Shown one piece after another: positions 52,786 to 61,921 of a stretch of 64,000 nucleotides of DNA. The position numbers were made by a program, and so were the translations under genes. The stretch comes from Paenibacillus rhizophilus (GTDB lineage: Bacteria; Bacillota; Bacilli; Paenibacillales; Paenibacillaceae): positions 124,001 to 188,000 of the forward strand of contig NZ_RQPI01000006.1 of the NCBI RefSeq assembly GCF_003854965.1. The letters are read 5' to 3'. Under the pieces are notes generated by a model. That model searched no databases, was not told where the DNA came from, and saw nothing but the letters and a program-made list of their open reading frames with translations. How positions within the stretch are numbered: the first letter of the stretch is position 1; every line of letters starts with the position of its first letter.

Positions 52786-53725
52786 GCCGCGGGTTCCAAT
52801 TCCACTCCTTCTTCACTAGATCGGAAATTCCGACGAACTGAACACGGTTCTTTAATTCCTTGATGCCGCCGCGGATCCCTGCGGCGGTCTCTTTGCCTTG
52901 TAAGCCGACATGACCGATCGTTACGCAATAATGCTGGTCCAGCGCCCGTTTCCCCGCCAATTGCAGCTGACGGGTGACGTAACCGGCTGTATGAGTGTCG
53001 TCCAGGAAGACATGATTCTCCACTCGCGGCAGGCCCATTTGAACGGCCATCTGGCCGACTACCGAGCGGTAATTGGTATGGCTGTCTACAAAGAACAAGC
53101 CCCTTTCCTTGCAGACGGACAGTACAGTGCGCATGACCCGCTGATCTCCCGTAACTTTAGAGCCCATATGGTTGTTGATACCGATTGCATAAGGCACATT
53201 GTCCACGGCCGCTTCGACCCTCTTACGGATTTCTTCATCGCTTAAGTCCGATCTTACGGCTCCCGGACCGAGCCATTCCGGCTTGCCGTTTCGGGGTTCC
53301 ATCGGCAAATGCACCAGAACGTCAAATCCCCGTTCATGCGCCCGCCGGGCATCCGCCTCCGAGGTGGACAGAAACGGCATCACCGCAACCGTAAGCTTGA
53401 TCGGCAGTTCGAACATTTCCTCCGTTCCCCGCATACCGTTTCCGAAGTCGTCGATAATTACGGCAACACTCGGATTTTCGCGCCCGGCTGTCTGGCCGGC
53501 CGGCACTGGAGCATTCGTCTTCACCCGGCCGGGCAGGATCTGCCGATTATTAAGTGAATAATCACGCGCCGTATCTGCTGCTGGTCCTTGTCCCATGGAT
53601 TTATAAAACTGCCAGGCCGCTGCATTTCCGTTGCCGCCGCCAATGGCTAGACTCAATGACAGAACCAGCAGAACGGCAGCTTTCGATCCGACACTATTCG
53701 GTTGACATAAACGTTTCTTGTTCAT
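52772..53725 (-). CDS. Divergent polysaccharide deacetylase family protein (YibQ-like)
   Basis: 317 residues with a signal peptide (AAVLLVLSLSLAIGGGNGNA). The deacetylase-like barrel begins VAVIIDDFGNGMRGTEEMF and continues with VLVHLPMEPRN, GINNHMGSKVTGD, LFFVDSHTNYRSV and TIGHVGL. These keep the metal-type Asp/His positions of the YibQ family, whose activity is unproven. It is exported and probably acts on cell-wall or spore polysaccharide. GGGAGATG precedes the ATG. It converges on the amidase gene. Confidence 0.88.
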   Translation of the reverse strand: MNKKRLCQPNSVGSKAAVLLVLSLSLAIGGGNGNAAAWQFYKSMGQGPAADTARDYSLNNRQILPGRVKTNAPVPAGQTAGRENPSVAVIIDDFGNGMRGTEEMFELPIKLTVAVMPFLSTSEADARRAHERGFDVLVHLPMEPRNGKPEWLGPGAVRSDLSDEEIRKRVEAAVDNVPYAIGINNHMGSKVTGDQRVMRTVLSVCKERGLFFVDSHTNYRSVVGQMAVQMGLPRVENHVFLDDTHTAGYVTRQLQLAGKRALDQHYCVTIGHVGLQGKETAAGIRGGIKELKNRVQFVGISDLVKKEWNWNPRPTIP

Positions 53726-53898
53726 GATTTCATCTCCCTTGCCAGCATGGGGTATATAGTTTCATTGTTTGATGACGAAGGGAATTTTATGTAGGGCGGA
53801 CGGCAGTCAACAATTGACAACTGCCTTAGGCCTTTGAACATGTCATTCTCTCTTAACCGGAATAAGATACTTTATCTATTCCGAAAGGAGAGAATATC

Positions 53899-54303
53899 AT
53901 GAGAACATTCAGAGCTATTTTATCTGGCAGAAATGAGGTGCCTCCGGTCCGGACACAAGCTTTCGGAACCGCTATCTTCAAGCTTAGCCGCGACGGCAGA
54001 AAATTGTTTTTCGTTCTAACCGTAAGAAACATTTCCCGGGTCACTCAAGCTCATATCCATCTGGGCCGGAGAGGGCAGAACGGTCCTGTTGTCGCATTTC
54101 TGTTCGGCCCAAACAAGTTTGGCATCTCAGTAAGGAGAGGGGTTGTGCGGGGAACCCTCACAGCGGCGGACTTAGTCGGGCCTCAGCGCGGGATGACATT
54201 AAGATCCTTAGTCAATGAAATTAAACGTGGCAATACTTACGCGAATGTCCACACGATACAACATCCGGACGGAGAAATCCGCGGACAAATCAAAAAGGCG
54301 TAA
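53899..54303 (+). CDS. CHRD-domain protein
   Basis: 134 residues, all one CHRD domain: FRAILSGRNEVPPVRTQAFG at the start, AHIHLGRRGQNGPVV in the middle and NVHTIQHPDGEIRGQI at the end. The family is named after chordin; bacterial members are beta-rich and of unknown role. No signal peptide is visible, unlike many members. AAAGGAG precedes the ATG. Monocistronic. Confidence 0.9.
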   Translation: MRTFRAILSGRNEVPPVRTQAFGTAIFKLSRDGRKLFFVLTVRNISRVTQAHIHLGRRGQNGPVVAFLFGPNKFGISVRRGVVRGTLTAADLVGPQRGMTLRSLVNEIKRGNTYANVHTIQHPDGEIRGQIKKA

Positions 54304-54351
54304 AAATGGCGGGATCATAGCAAAAAAGCAGCCCGCGTTCAACGATAATAA

Positions 54352-54386
54352 ACGAAAAAGCCCCCTTCACCAGGAGGCTTTTTCGT
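54352..54386. terminator. Bidirectional terminator
   Basis: ACGAAAAAGCC and GGCTTTTTCGT make an 11-base-pair stem with built-in A and T runs, between the convergent CHRD and oxidoreductase genes. Confidence 0.88.
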
Positions 54387-54413
54387 TTGGCATATATATG
54401 GATGGGGTCTGAT

Positions 54414-55373
54414 TTATCCGTTCATATTACTCAAAACAATCTTTCCCCTTGTCCGCCCTGTCTGACTTAAAAGGTGGGCTTGTCTGACTCCGTCAACTGT
54501 AAGCGGCAAGACTTCGGTTACAACCGGCTTTATTTGGCGTGCTTCTACAAGCTCACGAATATGGTTCAAATTCCTTCCGTCCGGACGAGTAAACACAAAC
54601 TTAACCGTCAACTGACGTTCTTTTTCCAATGTATCTGCATAATCGGGACGAATGGCATCCCGCTCGCTAATGATGGTAGCCACTGTTGCATTTTTCTTCA
54701 TGAATTTCAGAGCATCCCCATAAGACGAGCCCCCAAGCGTATCCAGCATAAAGTCAAATTCCGTTGTTGTATTCATGCTCCCCAGGTCATAAGCGAGAAC
54801 TTCATCCGCGCCCAAATCACGTACGAATTGACTGTTCTTAGAGCTTGTCGTCGTTGCCACATAGGCGCCGCGTGCTTTGGCCAACTGAATGGCAATTGAA
54901 CCAATCCCGCCGCTTCCGGCTAAAATAAGTACGTTATCCCCTGGCTGAACATTCCCCACTTCCACAAGAGCCTGCCAGACCGTTAGCCCTACCAAGGGAA
55001 GTGAAGCCGCTTCAACATAAGTCAATCCCCGGGGCATCGGTGCGGCAAGGCATGCAGGTACCACGATTTCGTCTGCGTAGGTGCCCTGTTTTTCCATTTC
55101 CGGTCTGAAAAAGACATCGTCCCCCGCCTTAAATTCGGTCACTTTTGAACCGACAGCAGCCACCTTCCCCGCCGCATCCCAACCTAAAATAAGAGGAAGC
55201 CGATAGGGAAAATCTTCTCTCAAAAGCCCTTCCCGCACTTTCCAGTCTACGGGGTTTACACCGCTTGCTTTTATGGAAATCAGCAGGTCTTCCGGTCCCA
55301 AAGGTTCAGTTGGAACAGCTATCTTCTTCAGTTGTTGTTCATCGCCGTATTCCTCAATTCCAATTCCGATCAT
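54414..55373 (-). CDS. NADP-dependent quinone-oxidoreductase-like MDR enzyme
   Basis: 319 residues from the ATG at 55373, with AGGGG upstream; a GTG directly before it is equally open. Zinc-free medium-chain reductase: ASGVNPVDWKVREG in the catalytic domain and LILAGSGGIGSIAIQLAKA as the NADP loop. No zinc ligands are present. The type reduces quinones or enones in the cytoplasm. It stands downstream of yvgN, which has its own terminator, so both may belong to an electrophile or redox response. Confidence 0.9.
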   Translation of the reverse strand: MIGIGIEEYGDEQQLKKIAVPTEPLGPEDLLISIKASGVNPVDWKVREGLLREDFPYRLPLILGWDAAGKVAAVGSKVTEFKAGDDVFFRPEMEKQGTYADEIVVPACLAAPMPRGLTYVEAASLPLVGLTVWQALVEVGNVQPGDNVLILAGSGGIGSIAIQLAKARGAYVATTTSSKNSQFVRDLGADEVLAYDLGSMNTTTEFDFMLDTLGGSSYGDALKFMKKNATVATIISERDAIRPDYADTLEKERQLTVKFVFTRPDGRNLNHIRELVEARQIKPVVTEVLPLTVDGVRQAHLLSQTGRTRGKIVLSNMNG

Positions 55374-55401
55374 CACTCAGTCCCCTTTTCCACTGAAAAA
55401 A

Positions 55402-55434
55402 TAATCCACCCCTAAAAAATTTCAAGGGATGGAT
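55402..55434 (-). terminator. Terminator of yvgN
   Basis: On the minus strand ATCCATCCCT pairs with AGGGGTGGAT (one G-U), followed by TATTTTTT. Confidence 0.78.
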
Positions 55435-55448
55435 CGTCTTATTACGTT

Positions 55449-56291
55449 TTAGAAATCAAAATTGTCCGGGTCCGGACCGACCCGATGATTTTGGTTCAGA
55501 TTATCGATTTGTTCCATATCTTCTTTTGTTAATTCGAAATCAAATACGCTGGCATTTTCGACAATTCGATTTTCCTTAGTGGATTTAGGAATCGTCACCA
55601 CACCGTTCTGCAAGTCCCAGCGCAAAATAACTTGGGCAACAGATTTATTGTATTTATCGGCAATTTCTTTGATAACCGGATTATCCAATAATTGACCCTG
55701 CATTAACGGAGACCAGGCTTCAAACTGAATGCCTTGCACGCTGCAATATTCTTGCAATTCCTTTTGGGTCAAACGGGGATGGTACTCCACTTGATTCACC
55801 ATAGGTTTAATTTCTGCGTCACGCATTAACTCTTCAAGATGATGAATTTGGAAGTTACTTACGCCAATCGCTTTTACACGGCCTTGTTTGTAAATGGCTT
55901 CCAGCGCTCTCCAAGCTTCCTTGAATTTCCCTTCTACCGGCCAGTGAATCAGGTACAAATCCAGGTAATCCAGATCCAGCTTTTTGAGGCTTGTTTCATA
56001 GGCTGCCAACGTAGATTCATATCCCAAATCGGCATTCCATACTTTGGATGTCACAAAAAGCTCTTCTCTGCCAATCCCGGCTACTTCAAGCCCTTGGCGG
56101 ATTCCTCGTCCAACACCCTCTTCATTGCCATAGATGGCTGCCGTATCAATGCTGCGGTATCCATGTTTGATCGCCGTTTTTACCGCATTCTCAAGTTCGG
56201 GACCTTCCTCTACTTTAAATACACCCAAACCAAACCACGGCATGCTTATACCATTATGCAGAGTAGTTGTATCATGTAAATTCTTCGCCAT
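55449..56291 (-). CDS. yvgN: Aldo/keto reductase, YvgN type
   Basis: 280 residues, similar to B. subtilis YvgN over its whole length, including LHNGISMPWFGLGVFKVEEG and WSPLMQGQLLDN. The catalytic residues are Asp and Tyr in DTAAIYGNE, Lys in TSKVWN and His in YLIHWPVE. It reduces aldehydes and methylglyoxal with NADPH. GGAGG lies about 8 bases before the ATG. It is divergent from the MFS gene across a region with several GTACT-type palindromes. Confidence 0.93.
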   Translation of the reverse strand: MAKNLHDTTTLHNGISMPWFGLGVFKVEEGPELENAVKTAIKHGYRSIDTAAIYGNEEGVGRGIRQGLEVAGIGREELFVTSKVWNADLGYESTLAAYETSLKKLDLDYLDLYLIHWPVEGKFKEAWRALEAIYKQGRVKAIGVSNFQIHHLEELMRDAEIKPMVNQVEYHPRLTQKELQEYCSVQGIQFEAWSPLMQGQLLDNPVIKEIADKYNKSVAQVILRWDLQNGVVTIPKSTKENRIVENASVFDFELTKEDMEQIDNLNQNHRVGPDPDNFDF

Positions 56292-56384
56292 TGATTCTTT
56301 CCTCCATTCTGATATCTAGTTCATTCGGATCGTTGACCCGGCGCAGGTATCATTATAGATTTAATCGTTCATTTAGTGTAGTAC

Positions 56385-56603
56385 GTACTTTTTAGTACCG
56401 CAGGTACTTAAAAGTACCTATAAAGCTCTTGGGGAGGATGCCGGACGACAGCGCAAAAAAGCTCAGCAAAGCGGAGCCTTAAGTTCGAAGATTATGTTCA
56501 GTATCTCTCCTTAAACATGAAGGATACTTCTTTATAGGTACTTTTTGGTGCCTACATTACTTTAAAGTACTTACTTATCACGAGGATTGTACAGCTATAT
56601 AAT
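56385..56603. promoter_or_regulatory. Divergent control region with repeated GTACT-N4-AGTAC palindromes
   Basis: Three palindromes share one pattern: GTACTTTTTAGTAC (56385-56398), AGGTACTTAAAAGTACCT (56402-56419) and AGGTACTTTTTGGTGCCT (56536-56553). A half site AAAGTACTT lies at about 56563. A promoter TTATCA-N17-TATAAT (56575-56603) faces the MFS gene. Such paired sites are typical of HxlR/MarR-type regulators; the regulator is not in this window. This covers the 386-base gap between yvgN and the MFS gene. Confidence 0.7.
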
Positions 56604-56677
56604 AACCCCATGCAATACAGATAACAAATGCGTTGGAGTCCTGTTCAATGCAAATAATTAAAGTGGAGGAAATATAA

Positions 56678-57883
56678 ATGAGCAACTATGCACAATCCGC
56701 GTCTCAGCCAAAAGAGATGCAAAAATCGGGTAACTGGGCGCTTCTAGCTCTTGCCATTAGCGCATTTGGTATCGGAACAACCGAGTTTGTTCCGGTAGGT
56801 CTTCTTGCAGCCATAGCCGACGACTTGAAAATCGGCATTACGCTGGCCGGCCTTCTTATTTCAGGTTATGCCATCGGGGTTGCTGTGGGAGCACCAATTC
56901 TAACTGCGCTCAGCAATCGGATGAGCCGCAAGTCTCTGCTTATGTGGCTGATGGTTATTTTCATCATCGGCAATGCGACCGCCGCGCTTTCATCTTCATT
57001 TGAACTGCTGCTGATTGCGCGTTTCGTTACAGCCTTCTCTCACGGCGTCTTTTTCTCCATTGCATCGACGATTGCCGTCCAGTTAGTATCTCCGGAAAAA
57101 AAAGCCAGCGCTATCGCGCTTGTGTTCACCGGTCTTACGATAGCTATCGTTACAGGCGTTCCGCTCGGGACATTTATCGGGCAAGCCTTCGGCTGGAGAG
57201 CGACATTCTGGAGCGTCGCCTTGCTCGGTGTCATTGCGATCATTTCCAGCTCCATACTTATCCCGCGTGATTTGAAGCAATCACCTCCCGCCAAATTCTC
57301 GGACATGTTCCGGTTGATCACGAACGGACGGCTGTTACTGGGCTTTCTGATCACTGCGCTCGGTTATGGAGGCACGTTTGTCGCTTTCACTTTTTTAAAC
57401 CCGCTCCTGCACGACGTTACCGGATTCAGCCAAGGCGCCATCAACATTATCCTGATCGCCTATGGTGTTGCTGTAGCATTCGGCAACTCTTTTGGCGGAA
57501 AATGGGCCAACAAAAACCCGATCCGCGCACTGCTCATAATGTTTATTATACAAGCCGCGGTTCTGATTCTTCTAACGTTCCTCATTCCCTTTAAAGCGGT
57601 CGGTCTGATTGGAGTCATTTTGATGGGATTGTTTGCATTTATGAATGTTCCCGGTCTCCAATTATATATTGTTCAACTGGCTGAAAAGTACGTTCCATCA
57701 GCGGTAGATGTTGCTTCGGCGCTTAATATTGCGGCTTTCAACATCGGCATTGCCATTGGCGCTTTTGTCGGCGGCGTTGTTGTCGATACGATGGGCCTTG
57801 TGCATACCCCGTGGATCGGTTCTTTAATGGTTATCGTTGCGATTATACTCACCGCTGTTTCGATTAAGCTTGAGCGGAATTGA
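56678..57883 (+). CDS. MFS efflux transporter, AraJ/YdhP type
   Basis: 401 residues with twelve membrane helices. ISAFGIGTTEFVPVGLL opens helix 1, the motif A loop is LSNRMSRKSLLMW and the helix 5 signature is GVPLGTFIGQAFGWRATFW. This DHA1 group exports drugs, purine nucleosides or sugars. GTGGAGG precedes the ATG. The luciferase-like gene starts 14 bases after the stop, so both are probably one transcript controlled by the palindrome cluster upstream. Confidence 0.92.
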   Translation: MSNYAQSASQPKEMQKSGNWALLALAISAFGIGTTEFVPVGLLAAIADDLKIGITLAGLLISGYAIGVAVGAPILTALSNRMSRKSLLMWLMVIFIIGNATAALSSSFELLLIARFVTAFSHGVFFSIASTIAVQLVSPEKKASAIALVFTGLTIAIVTGVPLGTFIGQAFGWRATFWSVALLGVIAIISSSILIPRDLKQSPPAKFSDMFRLITNGRLLLGFLITALGYGGTFVAFTFLNPLLHDVTGFSQGAINIILIAYGVAVAFGNSFGGKWANKNPIRALLIMFIIQAAVLILLTFLIPFKAVGLIGVILMGLFAFMNVPGLQLYIVQLAEKYVPSAVDVASALNIAAFNIGIAIGAFVGGVVVDTMGLVHTPWIGSLMVIVAIILTAVSIKLERN

Positions 57884-57897
57884 TCGGGGGCGCGCAT

Positions 57898-58857
57898 ATG
57901 TTTGAATCTCATGAGAGTTACCAAAGGATGTATCAAGAAGGCGAGCTAACGCTTGGCCTTCACATCCCCCTGGAGAATTATCGAATGACGGCACCGACGA
58001 TGGCGCATCAGGCCCAGTTGGCGCAAGCTGCTGAAAACTACGGCTTTACCGCGCTTTGGCTTCGGGACGTTATCTTGAAAGATCCCAGTTTCCTGGACCC
58101 GGCTGTCGGACAAATTTATGATATTTTAATTTACGGCACACATCTTCTCAGTCAGACCAAACAAATCGCTCTCGGTACATCCGCTCTTGTACTACCTCTT
58201 CGCCACCCGCTTCGGCTGGCGAAAGAGGCAGCTACAATTGAAGCGCTGTTTCCCCATAGACTAATTATGGGAATCTCCTCCGGAGACCGGCGAGCAGACT
58301 TCCAAGGACTTGGAGTTGATCACCCCAGCCGGGGCACTCAATTTCGGGAAGCTTTCTCCTATCTTCAAAAAGTGTTGTATGAGAACTATCCCTTGATTCA
58401 TTCCAGCTATGGCCATATGGAACAAACCACGCTTGTTCCGAAGCTTGACCACAAGATTCCTACCCTTGTTACCGGCTTTGCGCAGCAAGACCTGGACTGG
58501 CTGGGACTGAATGGTGATGGCTGGTTGTATTACCCGCAAGCACCTACACGGCAGCAAGAAGTTATAGCGGCATGGCGTGATTCGGCTGTCCGCCAAGGGA
58601 ACGAGGGTTTCCGCCCTTTCTCCATGCCCATGCATCTTGATTTGGCGGATAACCCGGATGAAAGGGAAACCCCCATCCGGCTTGGATATCGCGTAGGCCG
58701 GAACAGACTGGTCGAATTACTAGAAATCTACCGTTCCATCGGCGTCAATCACCTTTTCTTCGCTCTGTTTGACAGCGATCGTCCTGCCGATGAAGTCATA
58801 CAGGAACTGGGTGAATACGTGCTGCCTCTTTTCCCGCCGCACTTGTTTAAGGGTTGA
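57898..58857 (+). CDS. Luciferase-like (LLM) flavin-dependent oxidoreductase
   Basis: 319 residues from the ATG at 57898 with GGGGG seven bases upstream; the frame is open across the MFS stop. The bacterial-luciferase-like barrel shows GFTALWLRDVI, LGTSALVLPLRHPLRLAKEA and GISSGDRRADFQGLG. It uses FMN(H2) or F420-like cofactor to oxidise a small substrate; this TIGR03571-like branch has no known reaction. It lies in one unit with the MFS exporter. A detoxification role is a guess. Confidence 0.88.
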   Translation: MFESHESYQRMYQEGELTLGLHIPLENYRMTAPTMAHQAQLAQAAENYGFTALWLRDVILKDPSFLDPAVGQIYDILIYGTHLLSQTKQIALGTSALVLPLRHPLRLAKEAATIEALFPHRLIMGISSGDRRADFQGLGVDHPSRGTQFREAFSYLQKVLYENYPLIHSSYGHMEQTTLVPKLDHKIPTLVTGFAQQDLDWLGLNGDGWLYYPQAPTRQQEVIAAWRDSAVRQGNEGFRPFSMPMHLDLADNPDERETPIRLGYRVGRNRLVELLEIYRSIGVNHLFFALFDSDRPADEVIQELGEYVLPLFPPHLFKG

Positions 58858-58884
58858 CAATAAGGGCCATGAACAACAAACTAA

Positions 58885-58929
58885 AAAAGGTTCATAAAAC
58901 TGCTGCAAGAGCAATTTTATGAACCTTTT
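58885..58929 (-). terminator. Terminator downstream of tRNA-Leu
   Basis: AAAAGGTTCATAAAA and TTTTATGAACCTTTT make a perfect 15-base-pair stem, followed on the minus strand by T. It may also stop the convergent LLM transcript. Confidence 0.9.
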
Positions 58930-58940
58930 CATTTTAGGGA

Positions 58941-59025
<85 letters not shown>

Positions 59026-59207
59026 GTATTTTGTAATGGCTCGCTTTCGCGGCCACAAGATATATCTTACCATGACGCTAAATATCAGTCAACGATTTTT
59101 TTAAATAACATTTTTTTCATAAATTGCTTGCAAAAATATTGCTTTCACTGCTATATCGGATGTATAATAAGAACAAAGGTTCGCATACTACAATTGAGGT
59201 GATTCTG

Positions 59208-59642
59208 ATGGCGACGATTGCAAAGCGTAACCGTGAAGCAACTCAGGAAGAATTGTCCCTTGTCAGAAGCTATTTGCTGCTAACGTTCATTCATAAAGTA
59301 TTTGAGCGCGACTGCCGGGCCATCGGCAAGAGCGGTCTGTTCAAGATGCCCCAGCTCTATATGGAACTGGTCTCCATCGGAGCCAAGAAGACAGCCCTCA
59401 TGCTGCAGGAGGTCAAACGCGAGCTGGAGTCGCAGAATATCATCATTTCAACGATCCGGCAGGATCAGAAGGGCGTCGAAGCCCAGTTCAAGTGCCGGGG
59501 AATCGCCGGCGAGATGAATATTCAGTGGCCGAGCTTCCGCCGGGAGATGACGCTGCGCATGCGCGCCTACCTTGGACTAGCGGGAGAGTTCCCCATTCTT
59601 GCCCGGGAAGAGTCATCCAATCCGATGGCTTTGTCCATCTGA
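59208..59642 (+). CDS. Conserved small basic protein, function unknown
   Basis: 144 residues from the ATG at 59208; GAGGTGAT lies seven bases before it. Rich in Arg, Lys and hydrophobic helices (TQEELSLVRSYLLLTFIHKV, PQLYMELVSIGAKKTALMLQ), with an FRREMTLRMRAYLGL end. No motif, signal or membrane helix was recognised. A nucleic-acid or ribosome-related role is possible from composition only. It has its own terminator. Confidence 0.75.
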   Translation: MATIAKRNREATQEELSLVRSYLLLTFIHKVFERDCRAIGKSGLFKMPQLYMELVSIGAKKTALMLQEVKRELESQNIIISTIRQDQKGVEAQFKCRGIAGEMNIQWPSFRREMTLRMRAYLGLAGEFPILAREESSNPMALSI

Positions 59643-59686
59643 CGGAAACCGAATAATCAAGAGAAATTATGGACCGCAACCGTTCC

Positions 59687-59718
59687 AGTCTGGCATATAT
59701 ATGTCAGGCTGTTTTTTG
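59687..59718 (+). terminator. Terminator of the small basic protein gene
   Basis: AGTCTGGCAT pairs with ATGTCAGGCT (two G-U), followed by GTTTTTTG. Confidence 0.78.
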
Positions 59719-59881
59719 TTTGCCCTGAGCGGTAATCTCCCCTGCCTTATCCTCAGGCTCAAGCACTTCCCGGCTTTCGTCAAGACAAGATCGATTTTAA
59801 TTGTTCCTCCGCGTCTGTCCGGCACATATAAATAGAGAAGAACGGCATCGCCGCCATAAGATGGGGATTGGAGGAAGGGCA

Positions 59882-60991
59882 ATGAACAAATACTGGAGTG
59901 AGACGATCAAGGGGATAGCGCCTTATGTGCCGGGAGAGCAGCCAAGGGCAGGCAGACTGGTCAAATTAAATACGAACGAGAATCCCTACCCGCCCTCGCC
60001 TGAAGTGCTGGAGGCAATGAAAGCAGCCGTTACCGACAAGCTGAGACTATACCCCGATCCGAACTGCTCCCGTTTGCGGGAGACGGCCAGCCGCCACTAT
60101 GGCGTCCCGGCCGAGCAGATCTTTGCCGGCAACGGGTCCGACGAAATTTTGGCTTTCTGCTTTAAGGCTTTTTTCGACCCGGGCGATACTATCCTTTTTC
60201 CTGATATTACGTATAATTTCTATGAAGTGTACGGAGAGCTGTTCGGAGTGTCATACCGAACGGTTCCGCTGACGGAAAGCTTCGAGGTTCCGATCGAAGG
60301 GTTCTTCACCGACAATGACGGCGTTATACTGGCCAATCCGAACGCCCCCACAGGCAAAACGATCTCCCTGGAGGACATTGAGTTCCTTATTAAACGCAAT
60401 CGCCAGGCAGTGGTTATTGTGGATGAGGCGTACGTTGATTTTGGGGGAGAATCCTCGATAGGACTGATTCCAAAATACGACAACCTGCTCGTCATCCGAA
60501 CGTTCTCTAAATCGCGGTCGCTGGCGGGTCTGCGAATCGGCCTGGCCTTGGGGCAACGCAATCTGATTGAAGCGCTCATACGCGTCAGGGATTGTATCAA
60601 CTGCTTCACCGTCGACTGGATCGCCCAGGCGGGGGCTATAGCCTCACTTGAAGATACGAAGACCTTCACACATTACATCGGCAGGATAGCCGCAACCAGG
60701 AGCCGAATGACGGAACATCTCCGAGAATCGGGATTCCATGTCATTGATTCGAGCGCAAATTTTCTAATGATGTCCCACCCGGTGATACGGGCAAAGGCGC
60801 TGTATGAGGCGTTGCGGGAGAGAAATATTTTCGTGCGCTTTTTTCCCAAACCCCGAATCGATAATTACCTGCGTGTGACAATCGGGACGGATGAAGAAAT
60901 GGATATCTTTTATGATGCGCTCATGGATATTGTGATGGCAACAAACAGACTCCTGCCAGAAAGCGAACAAACCCCAAACCCGGGAGATTGA
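59882..60991 (+). CDS. hisC: Histidinol-phosphate aminotransferase
   Basis: 369 residues from the ATG at 59882 with GGAGG seven bases upstream; the frame is open before it but without a ribosome site. PLP fold type I: LNTNENPYPPSPEVLEAM at the N-terminus, GNGSDEILAF, NPNAPTGK, DEAYVDFGG and the Schiff-base Lys in RTFSKSRSLAGLRIG. It converts imidazole-acetol phosphate to histidinol phosphate with Glu. No other his genes are near, so it may be a second copy or serve aromatic amino acids. Confidence 0.92.
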   Translation: MNKYWSETIKGIAPYVPGEQPRAGRLVKLNTNENPYPPSPEVLEAMKAAVTDKLRLYPDPNCSRLRETASRHYGVPAEQIFAGNGSDEILAFCFKAFFDPGDTILFPDITYNFYEVYGELFGVSYRTVPLTESFEVPIEGFFTDNDGVILANPNAPTGKTISLEDIEFLIKRNRQAVVIVDEAYVDFGGESSIGLIPKYDNLLVIRTFSKSRSLAGLRIGLALGQRNLIEALIRVRDCINCFTVDWIAQAGAIASLEDTKTFTHYIGRIAATRSRMTEHLRESGFHVIDSSANFLMMSHPVIRAKALYEALRERNIFVRFFPKPRIDNYLRVTIGTDEEMDIFYDALMDIVMATNRLLPESEQTPNPGD

Positions 60992-61016
60992 TCCCACCGA
61001 TTCTGCACATGAAAAA

Positions 61017-61050
61017 GACGGCTTTCGAGACTTATCTCGAAGGCCGTCCT
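61017..61050 (-). terminator. Terminator between convergent hisC and the 71-residue protein gene
   Basis: AGGACGGCCTTCGAGA and TCTCGAAAGCCGTCT pair with one bulge; TTTTT follows on the minus strand. Confidence 0.85.
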
Positions 61051-61087
61051 CGCTGCAGCTCCTTACAAAGCTTGTCCCTTGCCTGCA

Positions 61088-61303
61088 TTATCCAAAAATA
61101 TGGCGCCGCGGCTCGGCATAGGGCTGAAACATATAATTCCGGTCCAGCTTGACTACCCGCCGGTTGGGTCTGCGGACCATAACCTGACTGCCGTCCCACG
61201 CTATAACGATACCGATCACATCGTTGCTCTCCAGGGCATCGCGAACGACCCGAATCTTTTCGCCAGAGAGACGGTATTCATTCAGCTGTTCGTCGCTGAT
61301 CAT
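61088..61303 (-). CDS. Conserved small protein, 71 residues, unknown
   Basis: Starts at the ATG at 61303 with GAAGGGAG eight bases upstream. It begins ISDEQLNEYRLSGEKIRVVR. A beta-rich middle (VIGIVIAWDGSQVMVRRPN) then leads to VVKLDRNYMFQPY. The pattern of a short helix followed by a small beta-barrel-like core recalls Sm/KOW-type folds, but this is only a visual impression. Cytoplasmic; function unknown. Confidence 0.75.
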   Translation of the reverse strand: MISDEQLNEYRLSGEKIRVVRDALESNDVIGIVIAWDGSQVMVRRPNRRVVKLDRNYMFQPYAEPRRHIFG

Positions 61304-61485
61304 GCAGAATTCTCCCTTCTCCCGGGACAAGCGCATCCTGCACCTGAACCGGATTGTTCCGAATGATGAAGAAACGGCTGCGCCGTCGCGAAGCCAATAT
61401 ATTGTTATATTGAATAAAAAAGACCGCAATGACGAATCATTGGGTCTCATTTAAATAACGAGATATGCATCTCTTTGTGTTTGAC

Positions 61486-61803
61486 CTATATCAGCGCTTC
61501 GTTCTTCTCGAACCAGAAGTCCAGCACTTTAGCGGACATCACTCGTTGTTCCAGATACTCCACTTGTTTGCTTGTAAACTTCTCTCTCCATGCGAAATCC
61601 AGTTCTTCGCACAATCCTGCAATAGTCAGAAGTTCCGACCAGGCAACATAGCGTTTGTACCAAAAGAATTGAGGATGTTCGATCATATAGGGATACAGAT
61701 CGTCAAACTCCGTGTGCTTGCAATCGAGCGCACGCTCGAAGTGATCCTTGGCCTCGGCTAATTTATCAATAAAGAATTGCTCTGTCACCGGTTCTTTCCC
61801 CAT
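61486..61803 (-). CDS. Conserved small protein, 105 residues, unknown
   Basis: Starts at the ATG at 61803; GGAGG lies seven bases upstream. Acidic and helical, rich in Phe, Tyr and Trp (FFIDKLAEAKDHFERALDCK, YPYMIEHPQFFWYKRYVAW, ELDFAWREKFTSKQ). No signal, membrane helix or known motif. It may be a small regulatory or structural protein of Paenibacillus. Confidence 0.72.
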   Translation of the reverse strand: MGKEPVTEQFFIDKLAEAKDHFERALDCKHTEFDDLYPYMIEHPQFFWYKRYVAWSELLTIAGLCEELDFAWREKFTSKQVEYLEQRVMSAKVLDFWFEKNEALI

Positions 61804-61921
61804 TGTGACGCCTCCTCTCCTATATCTGACCTTATTATAAATGAAAATGTATGGGGTGGAAAGCAATTGTTATAAAAATAGGCTTTGTTCTCATTTTCGT
61901 CACGATTTGTAACTCGTTAAG

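Noticed and set aside
53800..53825. Inverted repeat GGCAGT...ACTGCC before the CHRD gene
   Set aside because: Only the six outer base pairs and a CAATTG centre match; could be chance and lacks a T-run.
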